A stretch of 64,000 nt of DNA from Sialis fuliginosa (GCA_961205875.1 OY540809.1:34484267-34548266), one strand, 5' to 3'; positions 11,094 through 22,791 are shown, numbered from the stretch's first letter. The notes: generated by a model not told the origin, from the sequence alone. Numbers and translations: made by a program.

Positions 11094-11844
11094 CAGTGCC
11101 GGCTTTAGCAAATCTGGCGCCCTGGGGGAGATTTATTTTTCCGCCCCCTCACCCCGTAAAAAAATGTTAAAAAATCACCGAAAATGTTAATTAAAATTGA
11201 TAAATTAGCAAATAAGTTGAATAATTCATATCTCAGCTTGGCGCAATCCTACCGACTCAAACTTTTTTATAAATATAGCTTACATCATTAACTTTAAGTC
11301 TATCAAATGCCCTAAGACCGTTGAGACCTCCTTCCCCTATTATGAACAAATTAAAATTAATAAATTAACAAATAAGTTGAATAATAATAATTCATATCTC
11401 AGCTTGGCGCAATCCTACCGACTCAAACTTTTTTATAAATATAGCTTACATCATTAACTTTAAGTCTATCAAATGCCCTAAGACCGTCGAGACCTCCTTC
11501 CCCTATTATGAACAAATTAAAATTTATAAATCAACAAATAAGTTGATTAGTTAGTATCTCAGCTAATACCTTATTAAAGGTTTTCTGGGCTGCTGAATAA
11601 ATATTTGTTAGTTAGCAGCTATCAAATAATCGATTTTTTTTACAAATTAACATTGTTTATATTTAGCTATATTTTTTGCTTAAACGGGTTTAACAGATCG
11701 ACAAAAAAATGTAAAGATTAGTTTACTCAAAAATTACAGCCTGTACACTGATTTGAACCAAAAAAGTGACTTATGCTCCATTGTGCGCCGCCCCACCTGG
11801 CCTGGCGCCCCGGGCGGTCACCCCCCCCCCCAAAGGCGGTACTG
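11094..11844 (-). mobile_element. Non-autonomous hAT element, inverted relative of 5832-6562
   Basis: The ends are CAGTGCCGGCTTTAGC and GGCGGTACTG. The flanking 8-mers TACCTATA and TATGTATA agree at 6 of 8 positions. Inside, a ~160-bp unit is duplicated almost exactly (11220-11345 and 11395-11520). Confidence 0.8.
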
Positions 11845-12184
11845 TATGTATACCTACAAAATATTTCTAGTAAGTACACTTTTTACTAGAACTGTGTGCT
11901 GGTAGGGCCAAGGCTGGTTACCGGCCCAGTGAATGTTATGAGCGTATAGTCGAATGTACGTATTTATGAAAGGCCCTACACGACCTTGTAGGATATATTA
12001 TATCACAGAAAAATATTAGTTGATATTACGTTCACGCATGTGTTCAAATTATTCAAATGTGTTAGCACACTTTTGTATAAAAACAAAGAACGGCGAAACT
12101 TTAGTTCAACACGTACACACAAATTTCATTTTTTTGTTTGTTGGTACTGTCTTTATATATGATATGATATGATTTACGTCGTCA

Positions 12185-13611
12185 GTGATTGAACGGTACT
12201 CAAACAGTGAAATATATGCGATTTCCAATACAGAATAGAATTGATTCTCTAATAATATACACGTTATCTATCCTTGGTTATGACAATCTATTGGGGCGAA
12301 AGGGGGTTAATCTATATTAGTGATGTAACGAATGTATGATTTTAAACATTCGCGAATGCGAATATTAGCGGCCGACATTCACGGATGCGAATGAGAATGC
12401 GAATATTGACTTTTTTTATTATAAATTTTCTTTTTCTTATTTTTTCGCTTTGAGGGTGTGGGCATGTAGACATATAAGCTCCCTCAACTTTTTTTTTTGT
12501 GAATTTTAATTTGTATTAATTAAGTTTTTTTGTATTTTTTTGTGGGGGGGGGAGCACGATCCATATAAACCCTTCTCTCTTAAAAAATTATTGCATTATT
12601 TAATTAGTTTTAATTTTTTTAGGGGTTGGGGCATGATCCATACAACCCTCTCTCCCAAATGTATTGTATTATTTAAATTGCTTTAATTTCATAAGAAAAA
12701 ATTTTGGTGCGGTCTAGAGTACTCATTATGGTAAACATTTCCCCCAAAAATAATTCAAATCGGTTCATTTTTACAGTAGTTATCGTGAATGAATGAAAAT
12801 TTTACATTCAGACACAGACACGCACAGCCGTCATGAGTAAATCAACTTTCCTTTACGTTTTGAAGTTAGTACAATCAGAATTTGCTCTTATCTCGTCCAC
12901 GATTTTTCGACGGTATTACAATACTTCCGTTTCTTCAAAACATGGAAGTAAAAATAAATGTTGACTGTTGCTAACAATAAGTTCTTAAAAATAACACAGG
13001 TTTACAAAAAAAAAGTTTATGAATATTTGACGAGACTGTTGTATCCTTATGTATTTTGACGTCCTGAATCCGAATCTGAGGCCCGTTGACCTTGGTTAGC
13101 TCAATTTCAAGGTCATTTTAAGGTCAAATTTTAAAAAATCGCTAAATGATTCTAATAAAAGGTTATATATAGGTTTTTCTGGTCGCTGATTCTAAATTTG
13201 ACGTCCGTTGACCTCTACAAGGTCAGATTCAAGGTCATTTCAGGGTCAAAGTAGGAGAAATCGCTCGAAAATTCTGACAAAACAGTACATATAGAGTTTT
13301 GGAGTTGCTGAATTAAAATTTAAGGCCCGTAGACCCCTACAATGTCAGTTTCAAGGTTATTTCAAGGTCAAATTTTTATTTTTAAAAATCGCTGAATGAT
13401 TCTGGTAAAAGGTGTATATTTGTTTCTCCGGTCGCTGATTCTGAATTTGACGTCCGTTGACCTCTATGAGATCAGGTTCATGGTCATTTCAAGGAAAAGT
13501 GGGAAAAATCATATATTAACAGGGACAGATAACGTGTATATTATTAGTGAATCAACTCTATTCTCTATTGGTCGTCGCATATAGTCGACTGTTTGAGTAC
13601 CGTTCAATCAC
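12185..13611. mobile_element. 1.4-kb element with 23-bp terminal inverted repeats
   Basis: GTGATTGAACGGTACTCAAA (12185 on) is exactly inverted at 13589-13611. The interior holds a fragment starting TAGTGATGTAACGAATG, related to 53421 on, and the minisatellite at 13045-13500. There is no coding capacity. Confidence 0.72.
13045..13500 (+). repeat. ~122-bp minisatellite, four units, with AGGTCA direct repeats
   Basis: The core CGTTGACC recurs at 13084, 13206, 13328 (CGTAGACC) and 13454. Each unit carries paired half-sites spaced by five bases: AGGTCA-TTTTA-AGGTCA (13110-13126), AGGTCA-TTTCA-GGGTCA (13232-13248), AGGTTA-TTTCA-AGGTCA (13354-13370), and a decayed fourth at 13481. Confidence 0.85.
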
Positions 13612-13914
13612 ATAATCATAAGGTAAAGTTTTCGTTTTTTTCGATTAATGGGCTTGTTTTTTGTAATTCTCATGAACTCATGTTACTAATAAAACAAGTA
13701 ACTCTTTATTTAATCAATTTAATTACCAAAGTCCGCAAATATACATAGTGTGTTTTTTTAAATTATAGCCTTTTATTTTGTTCATGTTTTTTCTCCAATA
13801 ATGGCAAAGGTAAAACTAGTAATGGGTACGCAGTGATAGACACTTGCTAATGATTACAAAATAATAAGTACTAAAGATATAAAAGAAAGAATCGTCAAAT
13901 TTGAAACAACGTAT

Positions 13915-14821
13915 CTACACCTTTTCCAGTTGTATTTCAGAAAGCGTCAATTGAATTTCAGAACAGTCAATTGTATTTCAGAAAGCATCAATTGAATTTC
14001 AGATTAGTCAATTGTATTTCATAAAGCATCAATTGTATTTCAGAATAGTCAATTGTATTTCAGAAAGTATCAGTTGTATTTCAGAAAGCATCAATTGTAT
14101 TTCAGAATAGTTAGTTGTATTTCAGAAAGCATCAATTGTAATTCAGAATAGTCAGTTGTATTTCACAAAGCATCAATTGTAATTCAGAATTTTAATAAAT
14201 TTTTGTATTTTACATATTATACTACTTAGATAATACATTATTATATTATTAAAAAGTATTACATAGTACAAGCCCCGATGACATATTTTTCTGCCCCATC
14301 TGAGCAGTAGGCAGACTTACGGACATTGTTTATTCATGTGTTGTATATCGTAGGAAAAATAGTCTCAATCCCTACACCCGGGGATAAAGGGGTTTAATTC
14401 CTTAGTGAACATGTAAAGAAAAAGTGCATTTTTGCCCTATGTGAGCACTAATAATCAATCCACGCAAAGAGTTGTTACTCTTTGGACCAACAAAACTGTG
14501 TTACATTGAAAAAATGCCCCGCTAATTGTGACAAGTAGTGTATAATATCCTATGGTTTCGTCAATGAAATTTTTTATCTCAATTATTCCCGATAATAAAA
14601 GTTTGTCATTTTACACATAATTATTTATTTAATATCGACAAAAAAATGTGTGCTTATTTGAAACGTAATGACCTAACGTATAACTGAAAGTTTTAGCCCT
14701 TTAAGTTCTTTTTTTTCATACAATACAATGTTATTACTTACAATTTTTATATTCTGAAATACAATTGATGCTTTCTGAAATTGAATTGACGCTTTCTGAA
14801 ATACAATTGGAAAAGGTGTAG
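13915..14821. mobile_element. Family V element with a satellite array inside
   Basis: The ends are CTACACCTTTTCCAGTTG and CAATTGGAAAAGGTGTAG, with inverted similarity over ~50 bp. It is inserted within family S. The middle (14270-14460) is related to 29935-30335 and 27884-27935. Confidence 0.7.
13928..14195 (+). repeat. 13-unit satellite with 20/21-bp alternating units
   Basis: The unit is AATTGTATTTCAGAAAGCATC alternating with AATTGTATTTCAGAATAGTC, so the higher-order unit is 41 bp. A few point changes occur per unit. Short inverted copies at 14752-14815 form the other end of the host element. Confidence 0.88.
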
Positions 14822-15848
14822 TTGCTATGATAATATAATAATTAATAAGTAAATTATATTAATAATTAGTTTAAATGTCCTCCATTTTGACACCTAATCA
14901 AATATCAACACATATTTCTAATTCAGTACATTAAATTAAAAATTTGCCATTACTGGAGTCCTTGTCAAGACCTTATGTGTACACTGCGTAAACTCAAGTA
15001 AGTATTTACCAACATACAAAAGAAAAATGTGTGTACATGTTAAACTAAAGTTTCGCCCAAAGAACATATCTTTTTTTTCATAATTTATTTATTATTTTAT
15101 TATTTATATACAGCCTTTCTTTAGTTAAATAAAAATGTATGGTTATGTTTCGATCATTTTTATACAAATGGAAATCAAGAAAGTATTATTTAACCCTCAT
15201 AATATCCTAGAATCATTTCGGACCCAAATCATTCCATAATTTATTTATTACTATACGATCAGAAATGCATTGAATATAGACATTTTTTTCTTGGGGATAA
15301 TATGAGGGTTAAAAATAACATTATACATATAATATATGGTAGTGGCACTGAATTAGAAATATTTGTTGATATTTGATTACTACCATTTTTGAATATTAAT
15401 CTATATACATTTAACTGTCTTACAGCGTGATTTGATGACAATCGGTCAATAGGTTTAAAATGGTGGACATTTAAACTAATTATTAATATAATTTATTTAT
15501 TAATTATTATTTTATCATAGCAACTGCTTTACATTGTTTCAAATTTGACGATTTTTTCTTTTATATCTTTTGTGTTGTGTGTGTTGTAATCATTAGCAAG
15601 TGTCCATCACTGCGTGCTCATTACTGATTTTACCTTTGCCATTACTGGAGAAAAAACACGAACAAAATAAAAGGCTATAATAAAAAAAAAACTATATTTG
15701 CGGACTTTGGTAATTAAATTGGTTAAATAAAGAGTTACTTGTTTTATTAGTAACATGAGTTCATAAGAATTACAAAAAACAAGCTCATTAATCTAAAAAT
15801 AAAAACGAAAATTTGCTCTTATAGCAGCCATAACTGGTACATTTACCG

Positions 15849-16924
15849 TATATCGACATAAAATGAAGAAGACACATTTTTGTGATTACTTCTACAGGGT
15901 CACAATGGGGTAGTTCAAATTCCACCAATTTCTACTAATTTCAACTTTCTTCATTAGTATTCGCAATTTAGATAAGTTTTATCTATATTCTATACCAGTG
16001 ATTCTCAAACAAGAAAATATGATGATTATTTTAGTAAAATTAGTGCTCGTAATTTAGAATCTTATATAGGTATAAGTGAATGAAAAAATACAATTTAAAA
16101 AATCACATTAGGGTAAATTATAAGCACCTCCACCTAAAGTATCTATGCAATAATGCAATTTTCTTAATATTGTATTTTGAAACATTTTAAACTTAAAATA
16201 TAAACATTGGTGTTTTCTATAAATAAAATTAAAACGCTAATAAAGTCGAACGTATAACAAAATAATACATTAATGTTCTAAAATCTCATTAAAAAGTAAT
16301 TAAAATAACGTTTAGAAAATTATCTACGAATACAAAAATTCTTTTAAATTGAATAGGTAGGTAGTACTGAACGGTATTATTGATGATTTGAAGACCACTA
16401 CTGGCGCCATTTTTTATTTAGAAAAAAATAAGAAAGAGGGTCAATTTCCGCTGCTTTGGTTATACATTTTCACATGCTACATGCCTTAGTATTAACTCCT
16501 TAGAGCCCCCCTCCTCCCTGAAAAATTAACAAGTTCCGCCCAGGTACAAAATGATTTTTTTTATGGTCGCTATGAGTATTAACATTTAAAAAACATTTTA
16601 CCCTATTACTCGATAAGCTAGTTTTTTTGCAGCCAGCTCTTGGTCATTAGGTATTAAAACATTGCATACGTGGATTACTTTTATATAAATAATTAACATA
16701 TTATAGTAGGCTTATTAATTATTTATAATGCGTATGAAATATTATGCTGTTTTATTGTGAAATGTCAGTCAAACTGGTTTATACAATTTTTAATCCTCCA
16801 ATCAAGAAAATGATCTTGAAAAACGTCGAGAAAAATAGCAAAAGGTATTCAATTTATACCACATCTAGATAGAAATATATTCTGTTGCAACTTTTTCAAG
16901 TTTTGACAGTTAAAAAATATACTA
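15849..16924. other. AT-rich DNA, no gene seen
   Basis: A segment at 16390-16540 (GGCGCCATTTTTTATTTAG) recurs at 57394-57510. Nothing else is recognised. Confidence 0.4.
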
Positions 16925-17645
16925 AAAGAGTGACCGCAAAGTTAGTTTATTTTTTGGATCTCGCTAGCGACCTGGGTAAAATATAAACGTATGTTACAGG
17001 TACCAAATATCGCTTTTCATTTTTTGAAAATTTCAAGAAATTACCCCTATTTAGGGGTTGAAATAAACCCCAAAATATTTAAAAATCAAAAATACCACTA
17101 ACTATGAAATCATTTATCTTATTTATTTATAATTTTTAAGATTTTTCATTATCTCCTTCTGATTAAGGGTGGTTTTACCCCACGTAGGGGTTGTTTTCTC
17201 ATCGGAACTAATATAATATAGTTATTCTACATTTCCATGACTTCAAGCACTTAAAATATTTTTCGGAATTTTAGAAAATTGTTTCATTTTTCTTAATATT
17301 TTGGGGATGATTTCACCCCATGGGAGAGCTTCGGGGTGGTTTTTTAATCCACATAAAGTTTCATCGATTAAGAAAATACGAGATTACACTTTTGTAAGGT
17401 TTATTTTATAGAAAAAACACAATGATAAATGATTTTATAATTAGTGGTATTTTTGATTTTTGAATTTGTTTGAATTTCAATAGGGGTAATTTTTTGAAAT
17501 TTTCAAAAAATGAAAAGTGATGCTCACTTTGGTTTTCAATGACGAGTAATTTGGTACCTGTAACATATTTTTATATTTCTTCCCCAGGTCGTTAGCGAGG
17601 TCCAAAAAATAGGCTAAAAAACAACCTTTTTACGGTCACTTTTTC
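16925..17645. repeat. Palindromic MITE-like element
   Basis: The left arm (AAAGAGTGACCG, CTCGCTAGCGACCTGGG, TTACAGGTACC) is inverted in the right arm (GGTACCTGTAACAT, CCCCAGGTCGTTAGCGAG, CGGTCACTTTTT). The centre holds a CCCCACGTAGGGG-like stretch. Confidence 0.72.
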
Positions 17646-17691
17646 GTTACTGTGGAAATAGAAAATTAGACTTGTTGATAACTAAAGGCCT

Positions 17692-17833
17692 CTATACACC
17701 ACTCAACCTGTAGGGCCGATTTGTTGGGAGGTAGAGTGTGGGTACTGCAGATTGAGTCGTGTATAGTAAGTACCTTCACTCTACCTCCCGATAAATAAGC
17801 CCTGCATATTGGGTGGTGTATAGAGGCCTTTAG
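17692..17833. mobile_element. 142-bp MITE with ~23-bp inverted ends
   Basis: It starts CTAAAGGCCTCTATACACCA and ends TGGTGTATAGAGGCCTTTAG. The interior contains a further imperfect dyad around TCTACCTCCC. No target duplication is evident. Confidence 0.75.
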
Positions 17834-18659
17834 ACAAGGAAAGATAAAGGACAAATAACACATTACCTAGCGTTGGCGTATCATTCAGATTTTAAAATAA
17901 ATATCAATTGTTTTGAATTATAAAATTAATTAATAATAAACATTTTTTATTAAGTATTTCAGTGATAATTTATTAATTAACAGTCTATTTGGAACTATCA
18001 TCTCTCATGTATACCAAATTCAATTGTATTTAAGGCATATATTATGCATATTATAAATTTTCAACTGACGCCTCTAGGATAATATGCATGGTAATGACGA
18101 CTGTGACATTTAAGAAAAGATGGCCGTCGTAAAATTTTGGTAACAGTTTCATATACGGACTAGCATTGGTTGTTATGTATCCAATTATGCATAGTCTTTC
18201 TTAATCAAAGGTTGATACTTTCTGAGGCCCAAGCGATTAACTTTACAAAATAATAATCAGAAAACTGACTAAAAATTTAAAAAAATGTTATCTTTATTAG
18301 TATTTATATAAAATATTAAGCAAATCGTTTTATTTTCTGATAAGTTTTCATACATACTTTAATAATTAAATATTCTGCGTCATCAAAACTAAAAAATAAC
18401 AGAAATAAGATAGGTATAATCGCTTTTATTTCTGAATGAATTAATATAAAATAATAAGTAAATTTAAAAAAGTATAATTTTAAAAATAATCTAATCTGCT
18501 ATGATAAATTTTGATTTTCAATATCTTCAATGACCTTTTTGAAAGGTCAAACAAATGTAATACATAATATAGTATATGCTATTCATAAAATGAAACAAAA
18601 TTTCAAAAGAAACACATTTTTATCTAATAATAATATAAGTTTATATTTAGTTTTATTTT

Positions 18660-18870
18660 TAGAACATTAAGGGTCGATCCAGACTATCCTGCCGGTCCCA
18701 GTCAGGTCTCGGTTTGGTCTCGCTCCAATCAAATATAAATAAACAATAAACAATGAAAGCATTCACACTATAGGTATCGTGCCGGTCTCGCTCCAGTCAC
18801 ACTCCAATACAGTATTTACTATACTGAATATTTGACTGGAGCGAGACCGGACCAGGACCGACACGATAAT
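18660..18870. repeat. Inverted repeat built on CCGGTCTCGCTCCAGTCA
   Basis: The 18-mer at 18782-18799 is perfectly inverted at 18833-18850. Further copies of GGTCTCG/CTCCAATC occur at 18690-18730. It is probably a MITE family remnant. Confidence 0.6.
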
Positions 18871-18893
18871 AAAATAAATAATAGTTAATTTAC

Positions 18894-19285
18894 AGGATGA
18901 TTTACAACTAGTGTAAAAAAATTTAATAGTAGATCGAGGATGCAAATCTAATTGTAAGCAAAAAACTTTATGTGAACCTATGTCTGGAAATTCTTCGTGA
19001 GGGAGCTACAGCCTTCCAAAAATTTTGTCAAAAATTAGTGTTTATTTAATATCTAGAGAACCCATTGTGATACAGTTATAAAATTTGATACAGGGTTTAG
19101 TATTAATAAGTTTTATCTATTTCCAATATTAAACAATCATAATTTAGATCAGAGGTGTATGGGGCCAGTAGGCCCGCAATTTTTATATGTATTTTTTGCT
19201 CTTAAATTTTTTCCAGAGTTGGGTACTTGTAGAAGATTATATGATACAAAATACACAAAAATATACTTTGTTCATTTATAATAAC
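18894..19285 (+). repeat. Family Q element, partial copy
   Basis: It matches the left arm of 43405-44412 (GATTTACAACTAGTGTAAAA, ATCTAGAGAACCCATTGTG) and then a reversed part of that element's centre (ACTTGTAGAAGATTATATGA). Confidence 0.7.
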
Positions 19286-19560
19286 CAATAATTTAAGTTA
19301 TATTGTATTGTATTTTATTTTATTGTAGGGGAAAGGCTTGTACTTTGGGACAATTGCTCTAGAAATCCAACCACTGTAACTGTAAATCTCAGAATTAAAT
19401 GTTATATTGGTAACCCTGTCCCTTGTTTGCTCACCAAGTTATTTCAGTTTCAGTCATTGTTCGAAGCTTTAAGTGTCAGATTATAACTGGAAAAACGGAG
19501 AAACTGTGGTTTCTAGTCACTTAAACTAAAATATACACCTTAACCACAATAAAACAATGT

Positions 19561-19612
19561 CACTCGACACGTGTTTCGACTTTAAAAGAAGTCCTCATCA
19601 GGAGCCTAACAG
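19561..19612 (-). ncRNA. Hammerhead ribozyme-like motif 3
   Basis: On the minus strand: GGCTC, CTGATGA, a G, stem II GACTT/AAGTC with a slightly larger loop, GAAA, ACACGTGT and C. Core bases are all kept. Confidence 0.66.
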
Positions 19613-19630
19613 TTCCAGACTGTCTGGAAC

Positions 19631-19682
19631 TGTTAGGCTCCTGATGAGGACTTCTTGTGAAGTCGAAACACGTGTCGAGTGA
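19631..19682 (+). ncRNA. Hammerhead ribozyme-like motif 4
   Basis: CTGATGA is at 19641-19647, stem II GACTTC-TTGT-GAAGTC follows, then GAAA and the palindromic stem III ACACGTGT, with GAGT closing stem I. It is identical in the core to motif 2. Confidence 0.7.
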
Positions 19683-20461
19683 CATTGTTTTATTGTGGTT
19701 AAGGTGTATATTTTAGTTTAAGTGTCAGATTATAGTTCTTGTACCTCGAATGTAAAATTTTGCTGCAACTTCCATATCTTATACAAACAAGCTAAGCATT
19801 ATTACTGGTATTATCTGATGTAGTACTGTCGCAGCATTATTTAAGCAAGCAATATATGCAAGAAGTTGTTGAATCGTAATTTTTTTTAGACATTAGAAAA
19901 TTTATTTTGTGAAAAGTGTGCTTGCTTACATCTTAGAACTTTTTTTGGTTGTACCTTGGGACGTGTCCTGTAGTATAGAACGAAACTCTGGGAAGTGTAT
20001 GATTGCTACCGACACGCCAGATAAGCAGAGAATTGAAGTAGAAAAGAGTAAAAAAAGGCAGTAAGAAAGGTAAATTATGCCTAAAGAAAGAAGTTGGTAA
20101 AAAAAGAGTTGTGCAATTTTCGATTTCTTCTTCTGAACCTTATTAATAATAATAATTATGTTTAACATATTTTCATAACAAAAAATATTTACTACTTAGG
20201 TCTTCATTTTCACATCTAAAAAGCTATGATATTCACGCTGTCCCAAGGTAAAACCGTAGGTTGTACCTAGGGACAAAAATCACCTACTCATTAAACAATG
20301 AATAGCGGTGTACGCTTTGGTGATAGCAAAATGATTGTTTGGTAACAGGTGCCTACAGTTATAGCCTCTGCAGGGCTGAAAGATTATTGTATTCGAACGA
20401 AAGATGTCAGTGCAATAATTAAAAAAGTAAAAAATGTCCCAAGGTACAAGCCTTTCCCCTA

Positions 20462-21213
20462 TTATTATTTACTCATATGTATAATACTTATTAATTTACC
20501 ACATTGTTATCATCCGGAGCGCGAAACGTATTTTATTATATTCGAAGAACTGTAGAAAATGATGACAGAGTAAGTTATGCAAACTGTTATCCTCTTTTGC
20601 AAGATTATTCTCAAGCATACCACCTAACAATAAGCACTGTACAATATTGTAATAAAAGATTTTTTTAAAAGGATATTTTCTTATCGAAAAATATAACTCA
20701 TGCTTACCCGGCTATAGCCTTTCTAAAAGTTGCGTTTGTAAGCACTTTGGAACACACGGGGTATGAAAAATATCTTGTATGGTCAAAGTCACCAACGGTG
20801 TTTTTAAGTTTCATTGTTTAAATTTTTTTGCTAATTTCTTTGTGATACGGGACATAATTAAAATAATAAAAAAATAATAGTTGAATGATAGTATTACCAC
20901 AATATCTAATTAGTTTTTATTAGTAATTATTCTTATCAAAAATTAGAACAATTATTTATATATAATGAGAAAGATATCAAGAGCTGCACCACTTATTTAA
21001 AAAAATAGACATACAAATACAATATTTAATTCTATGATAAGTTAGAAAATTTTAATTTTTTAAATATACAATAGGTATAAAATTTTGAGAATATAATTTT
21101 AATTCTATGAACTATATTAAAAAAACTTCAATATTCTTTGTATTACCAATCCTCCTTCCCCCCACATACAAATCATTAAAAATATATTTGTTAAAAAATG
21201 TCATCTTTTAGTC
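20462..21213. other. AT-rich DNA with a family A fragment
   Basis: CTTACCCGGCTATAGCCTTT at 20703 is a stray family A end. Nothing else is recognised. Confidence 0.4.
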
Positions 21214-21884
21214 CAAGCTTGTCCAACCCGCGGCCCGCGAGTATCTTTGGTGCGGCCCTCATCGGATAGTTAAAAAAATATCTTATAATAATAAAATAAT
21301 GAATATAACACATAACACAACACTAAAAGGATTCTACGATTTAAAATAAAAAAATACAATGTTTTTAGAATCAAAAAGAGGTACCTTATTTGGAAGATCC
21401 TAATTGGTTGGCAGATTTAGCTTTCAAAACTTAAAAAATAAAACAGACTTAAAAAAACCAGAAACACTGAAATGTGTACCTAATAATTAAATTTAACAGT
21501 TTTTGAAGTCGGTTTTCTTTTCTCCTTATTAAAAAGTTTTTTATTGGCTTGGTACCAATTTAAAAAACTGTTAAATTTATATTAATTATTAGGTATATTT
21601 CTCACTGTTTTTAGTTTTTTTAAGTCGATTTTATTTTTTTCATAAAATTACGTTTTTTATTTGTCTCTTTTGAGTGGCGTATCTTCGAAGTACATGGTCA
21701 GATTCCAGTAGAGTAGTAAGAAAAAAAATCCGTGGGGGGGGGGGATAAATACATTGATCAAAATTTTGTTAAGGTATTTTGAACTATTTTCTCAAAACAT
21801 GTTTTTTTAGAACATAGAATATTTCGTGGGTAGATTGGGTTTATTCTATGCGGCCCAAAAGGTTCAAAAGGTTGGACACCTATG
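21214..21884. mobile_element. hAT element with CTTGTCCAACCCGCGG terminus
   Basis: It starts CAAGCTTGTCCAACCCG and ends GGTTGGACACCTATG. The flanks TTTTAGTC and CTTTAGTC match at 7 of 8 positions. It contains a short transposase remnant. Internal inverted segments (AATTTAACAGTTTTT at 21489) suggest internal rearrangement. Confidence 0.82.
21369..21434 (+). pseudogene. hAT transposase remnant
   Basis: The frame reads NQKEVPYLEDPNWLADLAFK and then a stop. The segment DPNWLADLAF resembles the conserved D-x-x-WLxDLAFL stretch of hAT transposases of the GTF2IRD2/ZBED type. Only about 20 codons remain, so it is not functional. Confidence 0.6.
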
Positions 21885-22167
21885 CTTTAGTCAATATTTA
21901 GCTGATGCACAGAAAAACGACACTAATACTTACTATTACTCCTTAAATACGTCACTAAAATCTAAATACGGTATATTACATTATATAAGCTTATTATAAG
22001 ACTTGTGCACGCGCTAGAAAATGTGATTAGAATGATCCATTATTTAATTTTGTATGTTGACATTGGCTTTATCGATTTCTCTAATACAAACAAAGATGCA
22101 TATACCTGTGGTCAATTCGCTTACGTCCTTAATAAGATTATGACATCAGTTCATAGAGGTTAATACG

Positions 22168-22791
22168 CAGGCCCGGATTTAGAAATTTGCCGACCCTAGG
22201 CAGTTGCGAAAATTGCCGCCCCCCCCTACATTATATTTACGCATTTTAAACTTCCTATTTTCGGTTCTCAGAATCGATTAATTGCATATTGACCATTTTT
22301 CGCTACGATATAGAAAATCACGTAAACTGTTACACAAGAATCATTGTTTATTTGCGATGTCGTTTTTTAGAAATCTGTATGTAAGAAAAACATTTGTGAA
22401 GATAACAAACCTGAAATTGATGCCGTTGAAACTTGTCACACGGACTGTTAACAATAAATTAACAATGACGTTAATAATCGTTCACCAATGTTTAGTAATA
22501 ATGACAGAGGAGGTTATGTGTATCACAATATACTGTAGGAGAAAATATGAATGATTTTCGATACAGAAACTTATCGAATATTCGATACTAGGCCAATATT
22601 GAGACTTGTATAAATCGATTCTTTTCTCGATTCGGGCATTTTCCACTTATAATGTTGATACGCGTGCCAACGAAATAGGCGGGAAATTCAATTCCCACGA
22701 ATATAACAAGTTTCCACCAAAATTTGCCGCCCTTCAATTCTTGCCGCCCTAGGCAACTGCCTACTCTGCCTGCATGGTAAATCCGGGCCTG
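22168..22791. mobile_element. Non-autonomous hAT element with perfect 8-bp target duplication
   Basis: The ends are CAGGCCCGGATTTAG and GTAAATCCGGGCCTG, with TTAATACG at 22160-22167 and 22792-22799. Subterminal CTAGGCAG/CTAGGCAACTGCC repeats also pair. An open frame of 90 codons inside has no recognised domain. Confidence 0.9.

Larger units (their letters stand above)
13620..15848. mobile_element. Family S palindromic element, copy 1, with a nested insertion
   Basis: The arms 13620-13915 and about 15515-15835 are inverted copies (TTAGTAACATGAGTTCAT right, ATGAACTCATGTTACTAA left). The right terminus TAGCAGCCATAACTGGTAC matches the intact terminus at 39837-39860; the left terminus has lost about 30 bases. 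The element at 13915-14821 sits inside it. Confidence 0.72.
19486..19723. mobile_element. Inverted element with two hammerhead-like motifs, copy 2
   Basis: The two arms meet directly at about 19620, giving a near-perfect palindrome. The direct repeat GTCAGATTATA (at least 11 bp, up to 18 bp counting shared TTTAAGT) is at 19475-19485 and 19724-19734. The same target uninterrupted is present at 10905-10945 on the minus strand, so the insertion boundaries are firm. Confidence 0.8.
19326..20461 (+). mobile_element. Family P element, copy 2, with five operator-like repeats
   Basis: The ends are TAGGGGAAAGGCTTGTAC and GTACAAGCCTTTCCCCTA, which fits a TA target duplication. The 12-mer GTCCCAAGGTAC, or a close variant on either strand, occurs at 19341, 19951, 20239, 20263 and 20436. 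An unrelated inverted element is inserted at 19486-19723. A plus-strand Lys-rich reading with one stop (20009-20150) may be a decayed transposase C terminus. Confidence 0.75.

Noticed and set aside
22282-22554. 90-codon frame inside the hAT element at 22168
   Set aside because: No transposase motif (no DDE region, no hAT dimerisation block), so treated as chance.
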